From Antrihabitans stalactiti (lineage in GTDB: Bacteria > Actinomycetota > Actinomycetes > Mycobacteriales > Mycobacteriaceae), in the NCBI RefSeq assembly GCF_012932915.1, contig NZ_VCQU01000007.1:186001-250000 (forward strand): 64,000 nucleotides of DNA, read 5' to 3'. The notes under the pieces were generated by a model. It was not told the origin of the DNA. It made no database searches and worked only from the letters and a program-made list of their open reading frames with translations. Below, one piece after another: positions 27,633 through 38,187 of this stretch. Within the stretch, counting starts at the first letter, position 1. Each line of letters starts with the position of its first letter. The position numbers and the translations under genes were made by a program.

Positions 27633-28404
27633 GGTGACCCTTCCCACCCAGGCGCCCCAAACCTGGCCCAGATGTATCCATGTCACGTTTCTTCAGCACC
27701 GAGCTCACGGACAGATCGGAATACGTTCCGTCCGGCAACCTGGCCGGCAGGTCGACGGCATTGTTGCGCGCGTACACGCCGGGAGTCGGCAGCGGCGTCA
27801 CCCGACCGCCCTCGCGGAAGCGCTCGACCGATTGCTCCCGCTGATCTTTGCGTTGCTCGAAACGTTCGCGGTGCGCGAGCACCATTGCTCCGATGGTCGC
27901 AACGACCAGCAATGCGCCGGTGAGCTCGAAGGCCCAGACGTAGCGCACGAAGATGATCTCGGCCAGCCCTTGCACGTTGCCGCCGGAGTTCGCCGATTGC
28001 AGTCCCTTGAAGCCCGACACCGAGGCGTTCCCGATTCCGCCGATCAGCAGCAGCCCGAACCCCAGACCTGCAGCGATGGCGGCATACCGCTGGCCGGGCA
28101 ACGTCTCGACCAGTGAGTCCGAGGAGTCGACGCCGACGAGCATCAGCACGAACAGAAACAGCATCATGACAGCGCCGGTGTAGACGACGATCTGCACGAC
28201 ACCGAGGAAAAGCGCATCCTGCGCCATGTAGAAGACCGCGAGGACGATCATCGTCATCGCGAGGAAAATCGCCGAATAGACCGCTCTGGAAGCGCCCACC
28301 ACACCGAGCGCACCGAGCACCGCGATGGTGCCGAGAATCCAGAACTGCACGCCCTCACCGGTGGAGGTGCGGGTGAACGAATCCGCCAGCAGCGTGAGTG
28401 TCAT
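27622..28404 (-). CDS. nuoJ: NADH-quinone oxidoreductase subunit J
   Basis: A membrane subunit of about 260 residues with five helices. The conserved region [21 protein letters not shown] lines the E-channel. The C-terminal 90 residues are a polar actinobacterial-style tail ([14 protein letters not shown]...). ATG at 28404 overlaps the nuoI stop as ATGA. Confidence 0.95.
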   Translation of the reverse strand: MTLTLLADSFTRTSTGEGVQFWILGTIAVLGALGVVGASRAVYSAIFLAMTMIVLAVFYMAQDALFLGVVQIVVYTGAVMMLFLFVLMLVGVDSSDSLVETLPGQRYAAIAAGLGFGLLLIGGIGNASVSGFKGLQSANSGGNVQGLAEIIFVRYVWAFELTGALLVVATIGAMVLAHRERFEQRKDQREQSVERFREGGRVTPLPTPGVYARNNAVDLPARLPDGTYSDLSVSSVLKKRDMDTSGPGLGRLGGKGHRES

Positions 28405-29015
28405 TCTGTACCGCTCACATTCGAGTCCATTCGCGGGCCCTTTGTGGCGGCCTCTTCCCTCGTCGCTCCAGTCGCTGCGCTCCCTCCACTCCTCAGTCCA
28501 GAGTCCGCCGGCCCGCTCACATTCCCCCGGTAGTAGTCCTCGTCCGTCGTACCGGGGGCCATGTCGTGCGGCGGCGCGACCATGCCCGGACCGAGCGGCG
28601 CGAGCAGTTTGTCCTTGCCGTAGATCAGGTCGGCGCGGTTGTCGTCGGCGAGTTCGTAGTCGTTGGTCATCGTGAGCGCGCGGGTCGGGCAGGCCTCGAT
28701 GCACAACCCGCAGCCGATGCAGCGCAGGTAGTTGATCTGGTAGACGCTCCCGTACCGCTCCCCCGGCGAAAAGCGTTCCGTCTCTGTGTTGTCGGAGCCT
28801 TCGACGTAGATGGCGTCGGCTGGGCAAGCCCACGCGCACAACTCGCAGCCGATGCACTTCTCCAGCCCGTCCGGATGACGGTTGAGTTGATGCCGACCGT
28901 GATAACGAGCTGCGGTCGGCGTCTTTTCCTCGGGGTAGAACTCGGTCATCGGCTTCTTGAACATGGTCGAGAAGGTCACGCCGAATCCTGCTACTGGACC
29001 AAGAAACTTAGGCAT
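28401..29015 (-). CDS. nuoI: NADH-quinone oxidoreductase subunit I (ferredoxin-like), with repeat-encoded tail
   Basis: A 204-residue peripheral subunit that binds two [4Fe-4S] clusters (N6a/N6b) through [12 protein letters not shown] and [12 protein letters not shown]. The final ~34 residues, after YYRGNVSG, are unusual: they are encoded by copy C of the dispersed hairpin repeat and flanked by a 12-base direct repeat. The tail reads [17 protein letters not shown] and onwards, and keeps the frame. ATG at 29015 overlaps the nuoH end by eight bases. Confidence 0.95.
   Translation of the reverse strand: MPKFLGPVAGFGVTFSTMFKKPMTEFYPEEKTPTAARYHGRHQLNRHPDGLEKCIGCELCAWACPADAIYVEGSDNTETERFSPGERYGSVYQINYLRCIGCGLCIEACPTRALTMTNDYELADDNRADLIYGKDKLLAPLGPGMVAPPHDMAPGTTDEDYYRGNVSGPADSGLRSGGSAATGATREEAATKGPRMDSNVSGTE
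28411..28524 (-). repeat. 12-bp direct repeats flanking a 90-bp insert with hairpin repeat copy C, inside nuoI
   Basis: GAATGTGAGCGG occurs on the minus strand at 28524-28513 and again at 28422-28411, an offset of 102 bases (34 codons). Between them, 28446-28509 holds copy C of the dispersed repeat: CTGGACTGAGGAG, GGGAGCGCAGCGAC and CGACGAGGGAA, with ends GGCGG and CCGCC. The pattern looks like an insertion with target duplication that was absorbed in frame at the nuoI 3' end. Confidence 0.8.
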
Positions 29016-30282
29016 CCGTACTCCCTTGCGTGACGACGGACTTTCGGCGAAATTCCGGAAGCGTCTGACCTGGCATCGGCGGAACCGGGAACCCGCCGGC
29101 CATCGGATCGAACGCGCCGGTTGGCGCAGGCTCGTCGGCGACGCGGGCCCGACTGCCGCGAACCAACTTCCACGCCAGCGCCAACACCAAGAGGGCGACG
29201 ACTACGCCTGCGATGACGAGCGCAATCGACTTGATCTCGTAGCCCTCGTTCCTGAACGCCCGGACCGTCGCAACCACCATGACCCAGAGCAGCGAAATCG
29301 GGATCAGGATCTTCCAGCCGAGCTTCATGAATTGGTCGTAGCGCAGCCGCGGCAACGTACCCCGGAGCCAGATGAAGAAGAAGAGGAAACCCCAGACTTT
29401 CATCGTGAACCACAACAGCCCCCACCACCCCGCGTTGGCGCCGTCCCACAGGTTGAACGGGAACGGCGCATGCCAGCCGCCGAGGAACAGCGTTGCCGAC
29501 AGCGCCGAGACGGTCACCATGTTGACGTACTCGGCGAGCATGAACATCGCGAACGGAAGGGACGAGTATTCGGTGTGGAAGCCGCCGACCAGTTCGCCCT
29601 CGGCTTCAGGCAGGTCGAACGGCGCGCGGTTGGTTTCGCCGACCATCGAGATCGTATAGATGAGGAACGACGGCAACAGCAGGAAGATGTACCAAATGCG
29701 GTCCTGCGCAGCGACAATTCCCGACGTCGACATCGTCCCGGACAGAAGAAATACCGCCGCGAACGACATCGCCATGGCGATCTCGTACGAGATGACCTGC
29801 GCGGTCGAGCGCAGTCCACCGAGCAACGGATACGTCGAGCCGGACGACCACCCGGCGAGCACGATCCCGTAGACGCCGACCGATGCGATGGCGAGGATGT
29901 AGAGGACACCGACGGGCAGATCGGTGAGCTGCAACGCGGTCTGATGGCCTGCTATCGAGACTTGACCACCGAACGGGATCACGGCGACCGCCATGAACGC
30001 AGGCACCGCTGCAATGACCGGGGCGAGCAGGTATACCGGCTTGTCGACGCCGGTCGGGATAACGCCCTCTTTCAGGGCCATCTTGACGCCGTCTGCCAGG
30101 GTCTGCAGCAGACCCCACGGACCGACCCGGTTCGGTCCGACGCGCATTTGCATGTACGCCATGATCTTTCGCTCGGCGAGCACCACCACGAGGGTCGTCA
30201 GCATCAGATAGGCGAAGATGCCGACAGTCTTGGCGATAACCAACCACCACGGGTCGTGGCCGAACAACGAGAGGTCTGTCAT
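29008..30282 (-). CDS. nuoH: NADH-quinone oxidoreductase subunit H
   Basis: The quinone-site membrane subunit of complex I, 424 residues with about eight helices plus a C-terminal helix and polar tail. Conserved segments are [39 protein letters not shown] and [21 protein letters not shown] at 30282 overlaps the nuoG stop as ATGA. Confidence 0.97.
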   Translation of the reverse strand: MTDLSLFGHDPWWLVIAKTVGIFAYLMLTTLVVVLAERKIMAYMQMRVGPNRVGPWGLLQTLADGVKMALKEGVIPTGVDKPVYLLAPVIAAVPAFMAVAVIPFGGQVSIAGHQTALQLTDLPVGVLYILAIASVGVYGIVLAGWSSGSTYPLLGGLRSTAQVISYEIAMAMSFAAVFLLSGTMSTSGIVAAQDRIWYIFLLLPSFLIYTISMVGETNRAPFDLPEAEGELVGGFHTEYSSLPFAMFMLAEYVNMVTVSALSATLFLGGWHAPFPFNLWDGANAGWWGLLWFTMKVWGFLFFFIWLRGTLPRLRYDQFMKLGWKILIPISLLWVMVVATVRAFRNEGYEIKSIALVIAGVVVALLVLALAWKLVRGSRARVADEPAPTGAFDPMAGGFPVPPMPGQTLPEFRRKSVVTQGSTDA

Positions 30283-32651
30283 GACGCGCCTCCTCGTTCG
30301 ATTGCGACGACACTGCCTGCTGCCGCACCCAATTGCGGGTAGACCGCCGAATCCGGCGAGTTCAGCGGAAGCCAGACGACGCCGTCAGGCAGGTCAGTGA
30401 TGGCCAGTGGCAACGTGATCGAGCCGCGGTCGGTCCGCACCGTGACCGATTCGCCTTCGCCGACACCGATTTCGGTGGCGGTGCCCGCCGACAATCGCAC
30501 GACCGGCTTACGCGCCGTTCCGGCGAGATTCGGTTCGCCGTCCTGCAATCGACCCGCATCGAGCAGCATCCGCCACGTCGCGAGGACCGCCTGGCCGGGA
30601 CCTGGCTGCGCGGCCGCTTGCGCCGCAACGTCGGGCGCAGGTAGGCTCCCACCGTCCCAGCTGCCAAGCTTGTCGATCTCGGCGCGAGCCGTTGCCGCAT
30701 CCGGAAGGTTCAGCGCTGCACCCATTTCCGCAGCCAGCGCGTGCAGTACGCGCTGGTCCGGCATGGCGCCTGTATCGCGCAATGCGGCATCGAAGGTCCG
30801 TGTGCGACCCTCCCAGTTGACGAAGGTGCCCGGCTTTTCGACCACGGGCGCAATGGGGAAGACGACGTTCGCGCGATCTGTGATCGCGCTGTGCCGAAGC
30901 TCCAGACTGACAATGAAGGGCACGGCGTCGAGCGCGGCCAACGCTGCGTCCGGGTCGGGCAGGTCGTCGACCTCGACGCCGCCGACGACGAGCGCGGCGA
31001 GCTGATTCGCTTGTGCCGCAGCGAGAATGCCAGCGGTATCGCGACCTGGTGTCGCAGGCAGTTCGGCGACATTCCACAGCGTCGCCACCTGGCGCCGAGC
31101 GTCCGGATCGCTGGTCGGCCTGCCGCCCGGCAGCAATCCTGGCGCGGCGCCTGCCTCGAGCGCGCCGCGTTCACCTGCGCGACGCGGCACCCACGCCAAT
31201 CGGGCACCAGTTTTTTCGGCGAGCCGGACGGCTGCCGACAGGCCGCCCGGCACACCAGCGAGCCGCTCTCCGACCATGATCACCGCGCCCGGGTTCAACA
31301 ATTCGGCGGTCGTTGCGTCGTCGAGCGCCCGCGCCTCGCAACCAGGCGCCGTCTGAATCAGTCGACCGGACAGCTTGGTCAACCCGTTCGTCGCGAACGG
31401 CGCAATCGAGTGCACTGCCAATCCCGACTTCCGTGCGGCCTTGCGCAGCCGCAGGTAGACGATCGGCGACTCCTCTTCCGGCTCGAAAGCGACGAGCAGC
31501 ACCGCCGACGCCTGTTCGAGGTCGTCGTAGGTCACCGTCAGCCCTCGACCGGCAACCTTCGCCGCCAAGAACTCGGCCTCTTCGGCGGAGTGTGCTCGAG
31601 CGCGAAAATCGATGTCGTTGGTCTCGAGTGCAATTCGCGCAAACTTCGCGTACGCGTAGGCGTCCTCCACAGTCGCGCGACCGCCGACCAACACACCGGC
31701 GTTCCCGGTGGCCGCGATCAATGCATGCGTCGAAATGGCCAACGCCTCCGACCATGAGGCTGGTACGAGCGTACCGGTATCGTCGCGGACCAACGGGGTG
31801 GTGATGCGGTCGCGCTCGGTGGCGTAGGTGAACGCCCAACGCCCCTTGTCGCAATTCCACTCCTCGTTGACGGCGGGATCGTCGCCGGCCAACCGCCGCA
31901 GCACCTTTCCGCGCCGGTGGTCCGTGCGCTGCGCGCAGCCACTCGCGCAGTGTTCGCAGACGCTCGGGCTCGAGACGAGGTCGTACGGTCGTGCGCGGAA
32001 TCGGTAAGCCGTGCCGGTCAGCGCGCCGACCGGACACACCTGAACCGTATTGCCGGAGAAGTACGACTCGAACGGCTCGTTTCCATAGATCCCGACCTGC
32101 TGCAACGCACCACGTTCGAGAAGTTCGATGAACGGGTCACCCGCGATCTGCTGGGAGAACCTCGTGCAGCGGGCACAGAGCACGCATCGTTCGCGGTCGA
32201 GCAGGACCTGCGTCGACAACGGAATCGGCTTCGGGAAGGTGCGCTTGACGTCCTCGAACCGAGATTCCGCCTGGCCATTGGACATTGCCTGGTTCTGGAG
32301 GGGACATTCGCCACCCTTGTCGCAGACCGGGCAGTCCAGTGGATGGTTGATCAGCAGCAACTCCATCACGCCACGCTGCGCTTTTTCGGCCGCAGGCGAG
32401 GTGTGCTGCGTGCGGACCACCATGCCATCGGTGACTGTGATGGTGCACGAGGCCATCGGCTTGCGCTGGCCTTCGACATCGACCAGGCACTGGCGACAAG
32501 CTCCGACTGGGTCGAGCAACGGGTGATCACAGAACCGCGGAATCTGGATTCCGACCAACTCGGCAGCGCGGATGACCAAGGTGCCCTTGGGTACTCGCAC
32601 CTCGACGCCGTCGATTGTGACGGTCAGCAATTCTGGCAGCACCCCGGTCAT
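30279..32651 (-). CDS. nuoG: NADH-quinone oxidoreductase subunit G
   Basis: The largest hydrophilic subunit, about 790 residues. The N-terminus carries a [2Fe-2S] site ([15 protein letters not shown]) and [4Fe-4S] ligands ([15 protein letters not shown], then [13 protein letters not shown]). A molybdopterin-oxidoreductase-like domain without cofactor follows, with an MopB-type C-terminal domain. ATG at 32651 overlaps the nuoF stop as ATGA; a further-upstream in-frame ATG lies inside nuoF and is rejected. Confidence 0.96.
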   Translation of the reverse strand: MTGVLPELLTVTIDGVEVRVPKGTLVIRAAELVGIQIPRFCDHPLLDPVGACRQCLVDVEGQRKPMASCTITVTDGMVVRTQHTSPAAEKAQRGVMELLLINHPLDCPVCDKGGECPLQNQAMSNGQAESRFEDVKRTFPKPIPLSTQVLLDRERCVLCARCTRFSQQIAGDPFIELLERGALQQVGIYGNEPFESYFSGNTVQVCPVGALTGTAYRFRARPYDLVSSPSVCEHCASGCAQRTDHRRGKVLRRLAGDDPAVNEEWNCDKGRWAFTYATERDRITTPLVRDDTGTLVPASWSEALAISTHALIAATGNAGVLVGGRATVEDAYAYAKFARIALETNDIDFRARAHSAEEAEFLAAKVAGRGLTVTYDDLEQASAVLLVAFEPEEESPIVYLRLRKAARKSGLAVHSIAPFATNGLTKLSGRLIQTAPGCEARALDDATTAELLNPGAVIMVGERLAGVPGGLSAAVRLAEKTGARLAWVPRRAGERGALEAGAAPGLLPGGRPTSDPDARRQVATLWNVAELPATPGRDTAGILAAAQANQLAALVVGGVEVDDLPDPDAALAALDAVPFIVSLELRHSAITDRANVVFPIAPVVEKPGTFVNWEGRTRTFDAALRDTGAMPDQRVLHALAAEMGAALNLPDAATARAEIDKLGSWDGGSLPAPDVAAQAAAQPGPGQAVLATWRMLLDAGRLQDGEPNLAGTARKPVVRLSAGTATEIGVGEGESVTVRTDRGSITLPLAITDLPDGVVWLPLNSPDSAVYPQLGAAAGSVVAIERGGAS

Positions 32652-33946
32652 GCCGTCACCGCCGAAAACAGTGTCGCCGCGTGTGGATCGAACGGACACC
32701 CGCCGCTGGTGAAGTGGGCGAGGTACTCGTCGCGGAAGTACTTGATGGAGGACAGGATCGGGCTTGCCGCGCCGTCGCCAAGTGCGCAGAAGGACTTGCC
32801 CAGAATGCTGTCGGAGATGTCGAGCAACTTCTCCACGTCGCCCTCGGTTCCCTTGCCTGCCTCGAGCCGTTGCAGAATCTGCGTCAGCCAGTAGGTGCCC
32901 TCACGGCAGGGAGTGCATTTGCCGCAGGACTCATGTTCGTAGAACTCGGTCCACCGAAGGACCGCTCGCACAACGCATGTGGTCTCGTCGAAGATCTGCA
33001 GCGCCTTCGTCCCCAACATCGAGCCTGCAGCGCCGACGCCTTCGTAGTCGAGGGCGACGTCGAGATGTTCGTCGGTGAAGATCGGCGTCGACGACCCACC
33101 CGGTGTCCAGAACTTCAGCCGGTGCCCAGCGCGGATACCGCCCGCGTATTCGAGCAACTCCCGCAACGTAATTCCCAGCGGCGCCTCGTATTGGCCCGGC
33201 TTCGTCACGTGGCCGGACAACGAGTACAGCGTGAATCCGGGAGACTTTTCACTACCCATCGACCGGAACCAGTCGATGCCGTTCAACAGAATTGGCGGCA
33301 CACTGGCAATCGACTCGACATTGTTGACGACGGTCGGGCACGCGTACAGACCGGCGACCGCGGGAAACGGCGGCCGCAGCCGTGGCTGGCCGCGGCGGCC
33401 CTCCAACGAATCCAGCAGCGCGGTTTCCTCGCCGCAGATGTAGGCACCTGCGCCGGCATGGACCACCAGCTCGAGGTCGAAGCCGGAATCCAGAATGTTC
33501 GTGCCGAGATAGCCGGCGGCATAGGCCTCGGCCACAGCCGCCTGCAATCGCCGCAGCACCGGAATTACCTCACCGCGGACATAGATGAACGCCTTGCTCG
33601 AACGAATGGCGTACGCCGCGATGATCACGCCCTCCACCAGCGCGTGCGGAGTGGCCATCATCAGCGGAATGTCTTTGCACGTACCAGGTTCCGACTCGTC
33701 CGCATTGACAACCAGGTAGTGCGGCTTACCGTCACCCTGCGGGATGAAACCCCATTTCATTCCGGTCGGGAACCCCGCACCGCCACGACCGCGCAGTCCG
33801 GCGTCCTTCACCGTCTGGATGACCTGGTCCGGCGTCGAGGCCAGGGCTTTACGCAGCCCCTCGTACCCGTCATGACGAAGGTAGGTCTCGAGCGTCCACG
33901 ATTGCGGCTCGTCCCAGAATCGACTGAGAACCGGAGTCAGCGGCAC
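32648..33946 (-). CDS. nuoF: NADH-quinone oxidoreductase subunit F
   Basis: The NADH- and FMN-binding subunit, 432 residues. Nucleotide-binding glycines appear in [17 protein letters not shown] and [21 protein letters not shown], and N3 cluster ligands in [12 protein letters not shown] plus a later Cys ([11 protein letters not shown]). GTG at 33946 starts one base after the nuoE stop. Confidence 0.97.
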   Translation of the reverse strand: MPLTPVLSRFWDEPQSWTLETYLRHDGYEGLRKALASTPDQVIQTVKDAGLRGRGGAGFPTGMKWGFIPQGDGKPHYLVVNADESEPGTCKDIPLMMATPHALVEGVIIAAYAIRSSKAFIYVRGEVIPVLRRLQAAVAEAYAAGYLGTNILDSGFDLELVVHAGAGAYICGEETALLDSLEGRRGQPRLRPPFPAVAGLYACPTVVNNVESIASVPPILLNGIDWFRSMGSEKSPGFTLYSLSGHVTKPGQYEAPLGITLRELLEYAGGIRAGHRLKFWTPGGSSTPIFTDEHLDVALDYEGVGAAGSMLGTKALQIFDETTCVVRAVLRWTEFYEHESCGKCTPCREGTYWLTQILQRLEAGKGTEGDVEKLLDISDSILGKSFCALGDGAASPILSSIKYFRDEYLAHFTSGGCPFDPHAATLFSAVTA

Positions 33947-33947
33947 G

Positions 33948-34694
33948 TCATGCTCCGTCCGTCGTCGGTGCGGTCATGCCCTGTTCGCGTGCGATCCGCA
34001 ACCCGACCAGCGTCGCATCGCCCGGGCCGCCTTCGAGCACTCCGGGACGTTCGTCGGGGAAGCCTGCAAGGATCCGGGCGGTCTCGCGGAACGTACACAG
34101 CGGGGCTCCGCGACTGGGTTGCACCGACTCGCCCGACCGCAACGAATCGACAAGCGTGCGCGCCGATTCCGGAGTCTGGTTGTCGAAGAACTCCCAATTG
34201 ACCATCACGACCGGCGCGAAGTCACATGCCGCGTTGCACTCGATGTGCTCGACCGTGACCTTGCCGTCGGCCGTCGTTCCACCGTGTCCGATGTCGAGAT
34301 GTTCCTCGAGTGCAGCCAGAATCGCGTCGCCGCCCATCACTGCGCACAGCGTGTTCGTACAGACACCCACGAAGTACTCCCCCGTTGGGTCGCGGCGATA
34401 CATCGAATAGAACGTCGCGACCGCCGTCACCTCAGCTCCGGTGAGCCCCAACTGTTTCGAGCAGAACTCGATGCCGGCGGGAGTGATATAGCCGTCCTCG
34501 GACTGGACCAGATGGAGCAACGGAAGCAACGCCGACCGCGCAACCGGATAGCGTCCGATGATCTCGGCGGCGTCGGCAGTCAGTCGCGCCTCGACATCGG
34601 GCGGATACGTCACCGGAGCGCCTGGATGAACCAGCTGCCCCTTCTCCTCGGACCGCGCACCGAACTGAATGAACACCGGCGTTGAATTGCTCAT
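33948..34694 (-). CDS. nuoE: NADH-quinone oxidoreductase subunit E
   Basis: The [2Fe-2S] (N1a) thioredoxin-like subunit, 248 residues. Ligands are seen in [12 protein letters not shown] and [15 protein letters not shown]. The C-terminal ~60 residues past the fold ([21 protein letters not shown]) are an extension common in actinobacteria. ATG at 34694 overlaps the nuoD stop as ATGA. Confidence 0.96.
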   Translation of the reverse strand: MSNSTPVFIQFGARSEEKGQLVHPGAPVTYPPDVEARLTADAAEIIGRYPVARSALLPLLHLVQSEDGYITPAGIEFCSKQLGLTGAEVTAVATFYSMYRRDPTGEYFVGVCTNTLCAVMGGDAILAALEEHLDIGHGGTTADGKVTVEHIECNAACDFAPVVMVNWEFFDNQTPESARTLVDSLRSGESVQPSRGAPLCTFRETARILAGFPDERPGVLEGGPGDATLVGLRIAREQGMTAPTTDGA

Positions 34695-35983
34695 CGATCC
34701 ACCCCACCCATGACCGGGTCGATGCTGGCGACGGCGGCAATCACGTCGGCGACCATCCCGCCCTCGCACATCGCTGCCACTGCTTGAAGATTCGTGAACG
34801 ATGGGTCCCGGTAGTGCACCCGATACGGCCGGGTGGCACCGTCGCTGACCATGTGGACACCGAGCTCGCCTCGTGGCGACTCGACAGCGACATAAACCTG
34901 CCCGGGCGGGACGCGGAACCCCTCGGTGACCAACTTGAAGTGATGAATGAGCCCCTCCATGGAGGTGCCCATGATCTTCTTGATGTGCTGCGGCGAGTTG
35001 CCGAGCCCGTCCTCGCCCAGAGCGAGATCCGCGGGCCAGGCAATCTTGCGGTCTTCGATCATCACCGGACCGGGCTTCAAACGGTCGAGACATTGCTCGA
35101 CGATCTTCAGCGACTCCTTCATCTCCTCGACCCGAATCAAGTAGCGGCCGTAGGTATCACAGCTGGTATCCGTCTTGACCTCGAACTCGTAGTTCTCGTA
35201 ACCGCAGTACGGCTGCGATTTCCGCAGGTCGTGCGGCAGCCCGGTAGACCGCAGGACGGGCCCGGTGACGCCGAGGGCCATGCAACCGGTCAGATCCAAG
35301 TAGCCGATGCCGACCGTGCGCGCCTTCCAGATCGGGCTGTCGCTCAGCATCAACTCCAATTCGTGCAACCGGCCCGGCAGAATCTTCAGCAACTCACGAA
35401 CCTTGTCCACGCCGTCCGCAGGCAGATCCTGCGCGAGGCCACCGGGCCGGATGTAGGCGTGATTCATCCGCAGCCCGGTGATGGTTTCGAACACGTCGAG
35501 GATCTGCTCACGCTCGCGGAATCCGAAGAACATCGCGGTCAAAGCCCCGAGTTCGATCCCGCCGGTGGCCAACGCGACCAAATGCGACGAAATGCGGTTC
35601 AGCTCCATCATCATCACGCGAATGACACTGGCCCGCTCCGGAACCTGGTCTGTGACGTCCAGAAGCTTCTCCACGCCAAGGCAGAACGCGGTTTCGTTGA
35701 AGAAGGGCGAGAGATAGTCCATCCGAGTCACGAAAGTGACGCCCTGCGACCAATATCGGTACTCGAGGTTCTTCTCGATTCCGGTGTGCAGGTAGCCGAC
35801 GCCGCAGCGCGCTTCGGTGACCGTCTCCCCCTCGATCTCCAGAATGAGCCGCAAGACGCCGTGCGTCGACGGGTGCTGCGGCCCCATGTTGACGACGATC
35901 CGCTCCTCGCCGGCTTGTCTCGCGGCGCTGACGACCTCGTCCCAATCCTCGCCTGCAGCTGTATAGACGGTTGCTTCGCTCAT
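34691..35983 (-). CDS. nuoD: NADH-quinone oxidoreductase subunit D
   Basis: The 49-kDa subunit that forms the quinone cavity with NuoB and NuoH, 430 residues. It shows [29 protein letters not shown] and the C-terminal [23 protein letters not shown] at 35983 shares one base with the nuoC stop (TGATG). Confidence 0.97.
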   Translation of the reverse strand: MSEATVYTAAGEDWDEVVSAARQAGEERIVVNMGPQHPSTHGVLRLILEIEGETVTEARCGVGYLHTGIEKNLEYRYWSQGVTFVTRMDYLSPFFNETAFCLGVEKLLDVTDQVPERASVIRVMMMELNRISSHLVALATGGIELGALTAMFFGFREREQILDVFETITGLRMNHAYIRPGGLAQDLPADGVDKVRELLKILPGRLHELELMLSDSPIWKARTVGIGYLDLTGCMALGVTGPVLRSTGLPHDLRKSQPYCGYENYEFEVKTDTSCDTYGRYLIRVEEMKESLKIVEQCLDRLKPGPVMIEDRKIAWPADLALGEDGLGNSPQHIKKIMGTSMEGLIHHFKLVTEGFRVPPGQVYVAVESPRGELGVHMVSDGATRPYRVHYRDPSFTNLQAVAAMCEGGMVADVIAAVASIDPVMGGVDR

Positions 35984-36636
35984 CAGCGGTACGACCTCCG
36001 CTCGTCCGGCGGCGGAATGACAGCGCCTTTGTATTCGATCGGGATGCCGCCGAGCGGATAGTCCTTGCGCTGCGGGTGGCCTTCCCAGTCGTCGGGCATC
36101 TCGATCCGCGTCAACGACGGGTGGCCGTCGAAGATGATGCCGAAGAAGTCGTAAGTTTCGCGCTCGTGCCAGTCGTTGGTCGGGTAGATCGAGTACAGCG
36201 ACGGGATATGCGGGTCCGTGTCGGGTGCCGAGACCTCGACGCGGACGCGTCGGTTGTGCGTGATCGACAGAAATGGATACGCGCCGTGCAACTCCCGGCC
36301 GGTGTCTTGCGGATAGTGCACCCCATTGACGCCGAGACACAGCTCGAACCGCAGGTCCGGCTCGTCGCGCAGCCGCTGCGCAACCCGTTGCAGATACTCG
36401 CGCCGCACATGCAGTGTCAGCTCGTCGCGGAAGACGACGACCCTTTCCACCGCATCGTCGAGCTCCACGCCGGTATCCGACAATGCTGCAGCGAGTGCAT
36501 CGACGACCTCGTCGAAATAACTCCCGTAGGGACGGGGGCTGCTGGCAGGCAATGGGACCGGACGAGCCAGCCGACCGTAACCCGACGTGTCACCAGTTCC
36601 TTGCACCCCGAACATGCCGGTGCTTGTTTGGCTCAT
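35983..36636 (-). CDS. nuoC: NADH-quinone oxidoreductase subunit C
   Basis: The 30-kDa subunit, 217 residues. The signature is [40 protein letters not shown]. The N-terminal 40 residues are variable and Gly/Ser-rich. It overlaps nuoB at its start as ATGA. Confidence 0.96.
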   Translation of the reverse strand: MSQTSTGMFGVQGTGDTSGYGRLARPVPLPASSPRPYGSYFDEVVDALAAALSDTGVELDDAVERVVVFRDELTLHVRREYLQRVAQRLRDEPDLRFELCLGVNGVHYPQDTGRELHGAYPFLSITHNRRVRVEVSAPDTDPHIPSLYSIYPTNDWHERETYDFFGIIFDGHPSLTRIEMPDDWEGHPQRKDYPLGGIPIEYKGAVIPPPDERRSYR

Positions 36637-37187
36637 CGGAGCAGACCCTTCAGCTGGAACGTGGGAGTCGCTGCAAGGGCGGCTTTTTCAGCCTCTCGCA
36701 CCACCTCGTCACGGTGCACGCCGAGCGGCATCTCCTGAATCTTTTCGTGCAGCTTGAGGATTGCGTTGAGCAGCATTTCCGGGCGCGGCGGGCAGCCGGG
36801 CAAGTAGATGTCGACAGGGACGACGTGGTCGACACCCTGCACGATCGCGTAGTTGTTGAACATGCCGCCGGACGACGCGCACACGCCCATGGCGAGAACC
36901 CATTTGGGTTCCGGCATCTGGTCGTAGACCTGCCGCAGAACAGGAGCCATCTTCTGGCTTACCCGGCCCGCGACGATCATGAGGTCGGCTTGGCGCGGAG
37001 ACGCGCGGAAGGCCTCCATCCCGAACCGCGCGATGTCGTAGCGCCCGGTGCCGGTGGCCATCATCTCGATGGCACAGCAGGCCAGGCCGAAGGTCGCCGG
37101 CCACAGCGAGCCTTTACGCATGTACCCCGCGATGCCCTCCACCGTGGTCAGCAGAAAGCCGCTCGGCAGCTTCTCTTCGAGACCCAT
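36633..37187 (-). CDS. nuoB: NADH-quinone oxidoreductase subunit B
   Basis: The 184-residue subunit holding cluster N2 next to the quinone. Ligands are the tandem Cys pair in [14 protein letters not shown], the Cys in [14 protein letters not shown], and the Cys in [14 protein letters not shown]. It follows nuoA by nine bases. Confidence 0.97.
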   Translation of the reverse strand: MGLEEKLPSGFLLTTVEGIAGYMRKGSLWPATFGLACCAIEMMATGTGRYDIARFGMEAFRASPRQADLMIVAGRVSQKMAPVLRQVYDQMPEPKWVLAMGVCASSGGMFNNYAIVQGVDHVVPVDIYLPGCPPRPEMLLNAILKLHEKIQEMPLGVHRDEVVREAEKAALAATPTFQLKGLLR

Positions 37188-37196
37188 ATCAGCTCC

Positions 37197-37556
37197 TCAA
37201 TCCCAATTGAGGCCGCCACGCCGCCACACGTATGCGTAGGCGACGATGACCGTCAGAACGAAAAGGAACATCTCGACCAGCGCGAACAACCCGAACGCGT
37301 CGAACGACACGGCCCACGGATACAAAAAGACGATCTCGATGTCGAACACGATGAAAAGCATTGCCGTCAGGTAATACTTCACCGGAAAGCGACCGCCGCC
37401 CATCGGTTGCGGAGTCGGCTCGATGCCACATTCGTACGCGTCGAGCTTCGCGCGGTTGTACCGCCGCGGGCCGACGATCAGACCCATGATCACGGAGAAG
37501 ACAGCGAAACCTACGGCGAGCGCTCCGAGAACCAGGATCGGCACATAGACGTTCAA
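37197..37556 (-). CDS. nuoA: NADH-quinone oxidoreductase subunit A
   Basis: A three-helix membrane subunit of about 119 residues with YECGIEP and VKYYLTAMLFIVFDIEIVFLYPWA. It is the first gene of the nuo operon. TTG at 37556, behind GGAAGGAG, gives the family N-terminus NVYVPILVLGA; a GTG two codons further in is the alternative. The 168-base upstream gap contains GTAAGCCAAGGCAAGG-like sequence but no promoter I would defend. Confidence 0.94.
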   Translation of the reverse strand: MNVYVPILVLGALAVGFAVFSVIMGLIVGPRRYNRAKLDAYECGIEPTPQPMGGGRFPVKYYLTAMLFIVFDIEIVFLYPWAVSFDAFGLFALVEMFLFVLTVIVAYAYVWRRGGLNWD

Positions 37557-37724
37557 GCCGCCTGTTCTCCTTCCTGCGCGGACCGGCACAACATCGTCGT
37601 CGTGTGAGCCAAGTCTCAGCCTACCCAGATTTTCCCTTGCCTTGGCTTACTTTCCAGTCAGTTCCGTCCAAGGGAATTCGGCACGCCAGCCTGCAAAGTT
37701 GCAGCTAATGCGCGGCGGCGGGCG

Positions 37725-38123
37725 CTAGGCCGAAATCCGCGTCCGCAGCAACGCCACGACTGCGTTGGAAAGTTCGATCGGATCGAGCGGATGCGGTACG
37801 GCCGCTTCGGCTCTGGACCATTTCGCCAGCCACTTGTCGTCGCGCCGACCGGTCAGTACGAGGATCGGCGGGCAGTCGGCGATCTCGTCCTTCAGCTGCT
37901 TCGCGATGCCCATTCCGCCGGCCGGCGTTGCCTCGCCGTCCAGAATCGCCAGGTCGATGCCACCGGCGTCGAGGTGGCTGATCACGATCGGCTCGGTTGC
38001 AACGTCGATGTATTCGATTTCCGGTAGGTCGGGATGCGGCCGCTTTCCCAACGCCAGCCGGACCTTCTCCCGGGTGCTCGAATCATCGCTGTAGACGAGA
38101 ACACGCAGTGGCGGTGTGGTCAC
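37725..38123 (-). CDS. Receiver-domain-like protein upstream of nuo (Rv3143-type)
   Basis: A 132-residue stand-alone CheY-like domain. Acidic pair Asp13/Asp14, putative phospho-acceptor Asp62 (AILDGEA) and Thr near residue 90 (LVLTGRR) are present. The usual Lys-Pro after strand 5 is replaced by HPLDP, so the switch is atypical. No output domain or kinase is nearby. The position directly upstream of nuoA matches M. tuberculosis Rv3143. It is divergent from the WS/DGAT gene. Confidence 0.82.
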   Translation of the reverse strand: MTTPPLRVLVYSDDSSTREKVRLALGKRPHPDLPEIEYIDVATEPIVISHLDAGGIDLAILDGEATPAGGMGIAKQLKDEIADCPPILVLTGRRDDKWLAKWSRAEAAVPHPLDPIELSNAVVALLRTRISA

Positions 38124-38187
38124 ATCCGCGATGCTACGCCCGCGAAAAGCCGCTCATCTGGGAGTTCGCGGTGCAACGATACGTCTC

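Noticed and set aside
28401-28530. Possible insertion sequence at the nuoI end
   Set aside because: The insert is only 90 bases and has no transposase gene, so it is listed as a small repeat with flanking direct repeats.
28957-36061. Several plus-strand frames of 250-500 codons opposite nuoC-nuoH (for example 28957-30342, 32681-34201, 34682-36061)
   Set aside because: All lie antisense to securely identified nuo genes, have no recognisable motif or ribosome-binding site, and show shadow-frame composition.
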